A stretch of DNA of 64,000 nucleotides from NCBI RefSeq assembly GCF_000310145.2, contig NZ_AMXA01000008.1:84966-148965 (forward strand). Direction: 5' to 3'. A program made the position numbers and the translations under genes. This DNA comes from Thauera sp. 28 (GTDB lineage: Bacteria; Pseudomonadota; Gammaproteobacteria; Burkholderiales; Rhodocyclaceae). The notes beneath the pieces were generated by a model. The model did no database searches. It saw only the letters and a list, made by a program, of their open reading frames with translations, and was not told the origin of the DNA. Below, in pieces: positions 59,152 through 64,000 of the stretch; position 1 is the first letter of the stretch; each line of letters opens with the position of its first letter.

Positions 59152-59475
59152 TCAGCCGAAATGGCAGATGTAGTGGTAGGGCTCGCCGGCGACTTCGATG
59201 TCGAAGCTGGAATTGCCCGGCACGTTGAAGGACTCGCCGGCGCCGTAGGTCTTCCAGTCCGCCTCGCCTTTCAGGCGCACGCGGCAGCTGCCAGCGACCC
59301 CTTCCATGATCTCGGGCGCGCCCGTGTTGAAGGTGAGCGTCGCCGGCAGGATGACACCGACCGACTTCTTCGTGCCGTCGGCGAGCTGGATGCCGTGGCT
59401 GACGCACTTGCCATCGAAATAGACGTTGGCCTGGGTGGTGACGGTTACGCCGTCGAAGGTGGCAGTGATGGCCAT
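59152..59475 (-). CDS. ppnP: Pyrimidine/purine nucleoside phosphorylase
   Basis: A 107-aa small cupin of the DUF1255/YaiE family. PpnP of E. coli splits several nucleosides with phosphate to the base and ribose-1-phosphate. Typical parts are NVYFDGKCVSHGIQLADGTKKSVGVILP, TGAPEIMEGVAGSCRV and the end EPYHYICHFG. The ATG at 59475 is chosen because MAITATFDGVTV suits the family. It lies 14 bp after the DUF2788 gene. Confidence 0.95.
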   Translation of the reverse strand: MAITATFDGVTVTTQANVYFDGKCVSHGIQLADGTKKSVGVILPATLTFNTGAPEIMEGVAGSCRVRLKGEADWKTYGAGESFNVPGNSSFDIEVAGEPYHYICHFG

Positions 59476-59489
59476 GAGATACGGACTCC

Positions 59490-59720
59490 TTATTCGATGC
59501 CGAGCAACTTCTGGATGATGCCCTTGGCGACGAAGCCGACGACGCCCACGCCCAGGCCAAGGAACATCCACAGCATGCCGTAGCGGCCGGCCTTGGACTC
59601 CTTGCCCAGGTTCCAGATGATGAACATCATGAACAGGATCAACCCGGTCAGGCCGATCTGGAGGGCGAGATCCTCGAACTCGGTAAAGCTGAGTCCAAGG
59701 ATGAAATCGTCGTTATTCAT
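59490..59720 (-). CDS. DUF2788 small membrane protein
   Basis: A 76-aa protein with two hydrophobic helices (about 20-38 and 48-70) joined by NLGKESKAGRYG, the DUF2788 signature. The family is found in Beta- and Gammaproteobacteria and its role is unknown. It lies 65 bp after argG and 14 bp before ppnP in the same direction. Confidence 0.9.
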   Translation of the reverse strand: MNNDDFILGLSFTEFEDLALQIGLTGLILFMMFIIWNLGKESKAGRYGMLWMFLGLGVGVVGFVAKGIIQKLLGIE

Positions 59721-59756
59721 CGCAGCGTTGTATGGGGATTGAGCTTCGCAGCACAG

Positions 59757-59778
59757 GGGGGCGGATCAAGCCGCCCCC
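59757..59778 (-). terminator. GC hairpin after argG
   Basis: GGGGGCGG (59757-59764), loop ATCAAG, CCGCCCCC (59771-59778) form a strong 8-bp stem, 7 bp beyond the argG stop. No T-tract follows, so read-through into DUF2788 is possible. Confidence 0.5.
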
Positions 59779-59785
59779 TTCGGGA

Positions 59786-61015
<1,230 letters not shown>

Positions 61016-61082
61016 GCTGTTTTCCTGTTTCCTGCTGTGTTGCCGGCACACACGCCCGTGCATGCCGTGATTGTCTCGTAGC

Positions 61083-62006
61083 TCAGTTCTCGATGCGGCC
61101 AAGCATCAGGTATTCCATCAGCGCCTTCTGCGCGTGCAGCCGGTTCTCGGCTTCGTCCCACACCACCGACTGCGGGCCATCGATGACCTCGGCCGTTACT
61201 TCCTCGCCGCGGTGCGCGGGCAGGCAGTGCATGAAGACGGCGTCCTTGTGGGCGACGGCCATCATGTCTGCATCGACGCACCAATCGGCAAAGGCCTTCA
61301 TGCGCTCCTCGTTCTCGGCCTCGAAGCCCATCGAGGTCCACACGTCGGTGGTCACCAGGTCGGCACCGCGGCAGGCGTCCATCGGGTCGGCGAACTGCTC
61401 GAAGTGGTCGGTACCGTAGAGACCCGCGCGCTCGGGCTCGACCTCGTAGCCCGGCGGCGTCGACACATGCACGTTGAAATCCAGCACCTCGGCCGCCTGC
61501 AGCCAGGTGTTGCACATGTTGTTGCTGTCACCGATCCAGGCCACCGTCTTGCCCTGGATGGAGCCGCGATGCTCGATGAAGGTGAAGATGTCGGCGAGGA
61601 TCTGGCAGGGGTGGTATTCGTTGGTGAGGCCGTTGATGACCGGCACCCGCGAGTTGGCGGCAAAGCGCTCGACGATGTCCTGCTCGAATGTGCGGATCAT
61701 CACGATATCGCTCATGCGCGAGATGACCTGGCCGGCATCCTCCACCGGCTCACCGCGGCCGAGCTGCGAGTCACGCGTATTCAGATAGATGGCCGAGCCG
61801 CCGAGCTGGTGCATGCCAGCCTCGAACGACAGCCGGGTGCGGGTGCTGGCCTTCTCGAAGATCATTACCAGCGTGCGGTCGAACAGCGGATGGTAGGGCT
61901 CGTAGCGCTTGAACTTATCCTTGATCCACTTGGCACGCGCGAACACGTAGTCATACTCTTCGCGGGTGAAGTCCTTGAACTGCAGATAGTGCTTGATTGA
62001 AGTCAT
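61083..62006 (-). CDS. argF: Ornithine carbamoyltransferase
   Basis: A 307-aa transcarbamylase that makes citrulline from ornithine and carbamoyl phosphate. The carbamoyl-phosphate motif is STRTRLSFE; the ornithine-side residues are in [16 protein letters not shown] lies 6 nt before the ATG at 62006; an in-frame TTG two codons earlier is less likely. It begins 9 bp after argD, so the two are surely cotranscribed. Confidence 0.98.
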   Translation of the reverse strand: MTSIKHYLQFKDFTREEYDYVFARAKWIKDKFKRYEPYHPLFDRTLVMIFEKASTRTRLSFEAGMHQLGGSAIYLNTRDSQLGRGEPVEDAGQVISRMSDIVMIRTFEQDIVERFAANSRVPVINGLTNEYHPCQILADIFTFIEHRGSIQGKTVAWIGDSNNMCNTWLQAAEVLDFNVHVSTPPGYEVEPERAGLYGTDHFEQFADPMDACRGADLVTTDVWTSMGFEAENEERMKAFADWCVDADMMAVAHKDAVFMHCLPAHRGEEVTAEVIDGPQSVVWDEAENRLHAQKALMEYLMLGRIEN

Positions 62007-62015
62007 AGGCAATCC

Positions 62016-63191
62016 TCAGCCGTTCGCGAGGAAGTCGCGAATCATCGGCGCCAGCATGGCCACCAGCGTCTGGGCGTCGGCAGCGGTGAAGGTGAGCGCG
62101 GGCAGCAGGCGCACCACGCGTTCGGAGGTGACCGACAGCAGCAGCCCCTGCTCGGCGGCACGCGCCATGAGCGCGCCGCAGGGGCGGTCGAGTTCGATGC
62201 CGATCATCAGGCCGCGGCCGCGGATATCGACGATGCCAGCCACGCCCTCGAGCGCCTCGGCCATACCCTTGCGGATCGCATCGCCCACGGCAACGGCGTT
62301 GTCCATGAGCTTGTCGTCGACAATGGCGCCGAAGGTCGCCAGAGCCGCCGCGCAGGCGAGCGGGTTGCCACCGAAGGTGGATCCATGGTTGCCCGGCCCG
62401 AACAGCCCCTTCGCCTTGCCCGCTGTGACGCAGGCGCCGATCGGCACGCCGGAGGCCAGGCCCTTTGCCAGGGTCATGACGTCGGGCATGGTGCCGGCGT
62501 GCTGCCAGCCGAACCATTTGCCCGTACGGCCCATGCCGCACTGGACCTCGTCGCAGATGAGCAACCAGCCCTTGTCGTCGCACAGCGCGCGCAGCTCACG
62601 CTGGAAGGTCTCGTCGGCCACGTTGACGCCGCCCTCGCCCTGGATCATCTCGAGCATCACAGCGACAACCGCATGGTTGTGCTCACCAACCTTGCGGATG
62701 GCCTCGATGTCCTTGTAGGGCACACGGATGAAGCCCTGCACCAGCGGCTCGAAGCCGGCCTGCGCCTTGCGGTTGCCGGTCGCCGACAGCGTGGCCATGG
62801 TGCGGCCATGGAAGGCCTGCTCCATGACGATGATGTGCGGCAGCTCGACACCCTTGTTGTGGCCGTACATGCGCGCGAGCTTGATCGCAGCCTCATTGGC
62901 CTCGCAGCCCGAATTGCAGAAGAAGACTTCGTCCATGCCGGACGTCTCGGCAATGCGGTCGGCGAGCTCGTCCTGCAGCGGGATGCCGTACAGGTTGGAA
63001 GTGTGCAGCACGCGCCCGGCCTGGTCGGCAATGGCCTTGACGAGTCGCGGATGGTTGTGACCGAGGGTATTGACGGCGATGCCGGAGAGGGCATCGAGAT
63101 AGCGCTTGCCAGTCTCGTCGTAGAGCCAAACACCCTCGCCGTGGGAGAAGGCCACCGGCAGGCGGGCGTAGGTGTTCATGACATGGGACAT
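62016..63191 (-). CDS. argD: Acetylornithine/succinyldiaminopimelate aminotransferase
   Basis: A 391-aa class III PLP aminotransferase. It carries FCNSGCEANEAAIKLAR, the Asp of ICDEVQCGMGRTGK, and the PLP Lys in TLAKGLASGVPIGA. The ATG at 63191 has GAGG 6 nt upstream. It acts in arginine synthesis and possibly in lysine synthesis. It is first in argD-argF-argG and is divergent from the DUF3579 gene. Confidence 0.97.
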   Translation of the reverse strand: MSHVMNTYARLPVAFSHGEGVWLYDETGKRYLDALSGIAVNTLGHNHPRLVKAIADQAGRVLHTSNLYGIPLQDELADRIAETSGMDEVFFCNSGCEANEAAIKLARMYGHNKGVELPHIIVMEQAFHGRTMATLSATGNRKAQAGFEPLVQGFIRVPYKDIEAIRKVGEHNHAVVAVMLEMIQGEGGVNVADETFQRELRALCDDKGWLLICDEVQCGMGRTGKWFGWQHAGTMPDVMTLAKGLASGVPIGACVTAGKAKGLFGPGNHGSTFGGNPLACAAALATFGAIVDDKLMDNAVAVGDAIRKGMAEALEGVAGIVDIRGRGLMIGIELDRPCGALMARAAEQGLLLSVTSERVVRLLPALTFTAADAQTLVAMLAPMIRDFLANG

Positions 63192-63263
63192 GGGATACCT
63201 CGAGTTCGACGAAGCCAGAAAACGCACACGGCGGCCAACGCCGCCGTGCAGGAATAGCGCTGA

Positions 63264-63293
63264 ATATTAAGCCAAAACCCGGCACGCTGTACA
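63264..63293 (-). promoter_or_regulatory. Possible sigma-70 promoter for argD
   Basis: On the minus strand TGTACA (63293-63288) and TAATAT (63269-63264) are 18 bp apart. The argD ATG is 72 bp beyond. No ARG-box-like palindrome is obvious by eye. Confidence 0.4.
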
Positions 63294-63343
63294 TAAGCCC
63301 CATGGCGCGCCAGCACACGCCGAAAAGCGCAACTGCGGTTTTC

Positions 63344-63352
63344 TGCTAGAAT
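63344..63352 (+). promoter_or_regulatory. Extended -10 promoter for the DUF3579 gene
   Basis: TGCTAGAAT (TGn plus TAGAAT) is 71 bp before the ATG and is followed by GCCGCCCG. It matches the fumarase promoter at 34784 in all nine bases. Confidence 0.45.
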
Positions 63353-63423
63353 GCCGCCCGTCCTGATTCCGGCATCAAAGAACCGCAACAGCGACGCCCC
63401 CCGAAGCCGCCAAGGCATCACAC

Positions 63424-63714
63424 ATGAACCAGAAGATCGAAAACTTCATCATTGTCGGGGTCACGAGGGAGGGGAAGAAATTCCGTCCGAGCGACTGGGC
63501 AGACCGCCTGTGCGGCGTGATGTCGGCCTTTGGCGCCGACCATCGCATGACCTACTCCCCTTATGTGCGCCCCGGTTGCACACTCAAGGGTGACAAGACC
63601 GTCCTTGTCGACGCTCGCCTCTACGACGTCGAGCCGCTGGCCTACAAGTTCATGGTTAACTTCGCCAACGACAACAACCTGCAGATCGAGTGGATGGGCG
63701 ATACGCCCCTGTAA
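63424..63714 (+). CDS. DUF3579 family protein
   Basis: A 96-aa soluble protein with the DUF3579 signature (GVTREGKKFRPSDWADRLCGVMSAFG, then YSPYVRPG and LAYKFMVNFANDNNLQIEW). The family occurs mainly in Betaproteobacteria, often beside arginine genes; its function is unknown. It has no membrane segment or signal peptide. It is divergent from argD and followed by a REP-like array. Confidence 0.88.
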   Translation: MNQKIENFIIVGVTREGKKFRPSDWADRLCGVMSAFGADHRMTYSPYVRPGCTLKGDKTVLVDARLYDVEPLAYKFMVNFANDNNLQIEWMGDTPL

Positions 63715-63774
63715 ACACACGCCAGAGAGACAGGCGGACCGCAGGAACAAGCGCGGAGCACGCCTTCACTTTCA

Positions 63775-64000
63775 CTGCGGGAGCGGCGCCAGCCGCGAGC
63801 TTCTTGCCTTAGGGCGGCATCGCCTTCAACACCTCGCGGCTTGCGCCGCTCCTACGGGGAGCCGCCATGCGATGGGCGCGCTGTAGGAGCGGCGCCAGCC
63901 GCGAGCCTCCTACCTTCGGGCGGCATCGCCTTCAACACCTCGCGGCTTGCGCCACTCCTACGGGGAGCCGCCATGCGATGGGCGCGCTGTAGGAGCGGCG
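63775..64000. repeat. 106-bp tandem REP-like array (continues beyond window)
   Basis: Units start at 63775, 63881 and 63987, so the period is exactly 106 bp; the last is cut by the window end. Units 1 and 2 differ at 7 of 106 positions. Each unit holds a left arm TAGGAGCGGCGCCAGCCGCG and an inverted partner CGCGGCTTGCGCCRCTCCTA, which can fold together as in BIME-type REP pairs. The left arm also occurs near 36521. Confidence 0.92.

Noticed and set aside
63775..64000. CRISPR array
   Set aside because: The 106-bp units are nearly identical throughout and contain inverted arms; there are no unique spacers and no cas genes.

Overview
The window is high-GC DNA, tightly packed with genes on both strands. 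Its protein families and gene order point to a betaproteobacterium, probably of the Rhodocyclales (the Thauera/Azoarcus/Aromatoleum group). Supporting signs are DUF2863, DUF3579, DUF2788 and DUF4124 proteins, an argD-argF-argG run beside a DUF3579 gene, a type IV minor-pilin operon, and many c-di-GMP genes. The genus is inferred from general family knowledge; no database search was possible. I see no prophage, insertion sequence, CRISPR array, rRNA or tRNA, so this looks like core chromosome with some accessory signalling genes.

Layout. 1-4210: tail of a GGDEF/EAL protein, a periplasmic binding protein and a PAS histidine kinase, joined by ATGA/GTGA overlaps. 4233-7337: guaB-guaA. 7417-9268: a DUF4124 protein, ratA-ratB (rnfH) and divergent smpB. 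9282-15687: a YejABE-like peptide transporter without its ATPase, followed by selO. 15819-18600: fabI and ppiD, ending on one shared terminator. 18773-22069: a MASE1-CHASE-GGDEF-EAL protein. 22076-24661: clpB with a sigma-32-type promoter.

24732-34587 is an acetate module, all on the minus strand. Read in that direction it runs acs, a 65-aa membrane protein, an SLC5-STAC-histidine kinase (CrbS-like), a lone receiver, a membrane pseudo-kinase fused to a DEDDh exonuclease, and an SLC5 symporter of the VC_2705/ActP type. 34863-44170 adds class I fumarase, a large PAS/GAF-GGDEF-EAL protein with a terminal CZB zinc domain, and the divergent ppsA/ppsR pair. Acetate activation, TCA cycle and PEP synthesis therefore sit together.

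44292-50371: DUF2863, msrB, a YjjJ/HipA-like kinase, a thiolase, a CobD/CbiB-family membrane protein and a Nudix hydrolase. 50502-57877: type IV pilus operon fimT/pilU-type, pilV, pilW, pilX, pilY1, pilE. 57891-59720: retropepsin-like protease, yajQ, ppnP and DUF2788. 59786-63191: argD-argF-argG. 63424-64000: DUF3579 gene, then a 106-bp tandem REP-like array running off the window.

The most notable items are the pseudo-kinase-exonuclease fusion inside the acetate locus, the CZB domain on a dual c-di-GMP enzyme, a canonical EF-hand loop in the SLC5 symporter, a terminator-like hairpin between guaB and guaA, and repeated TAATGTC elements around the start of the HipA-like gene.
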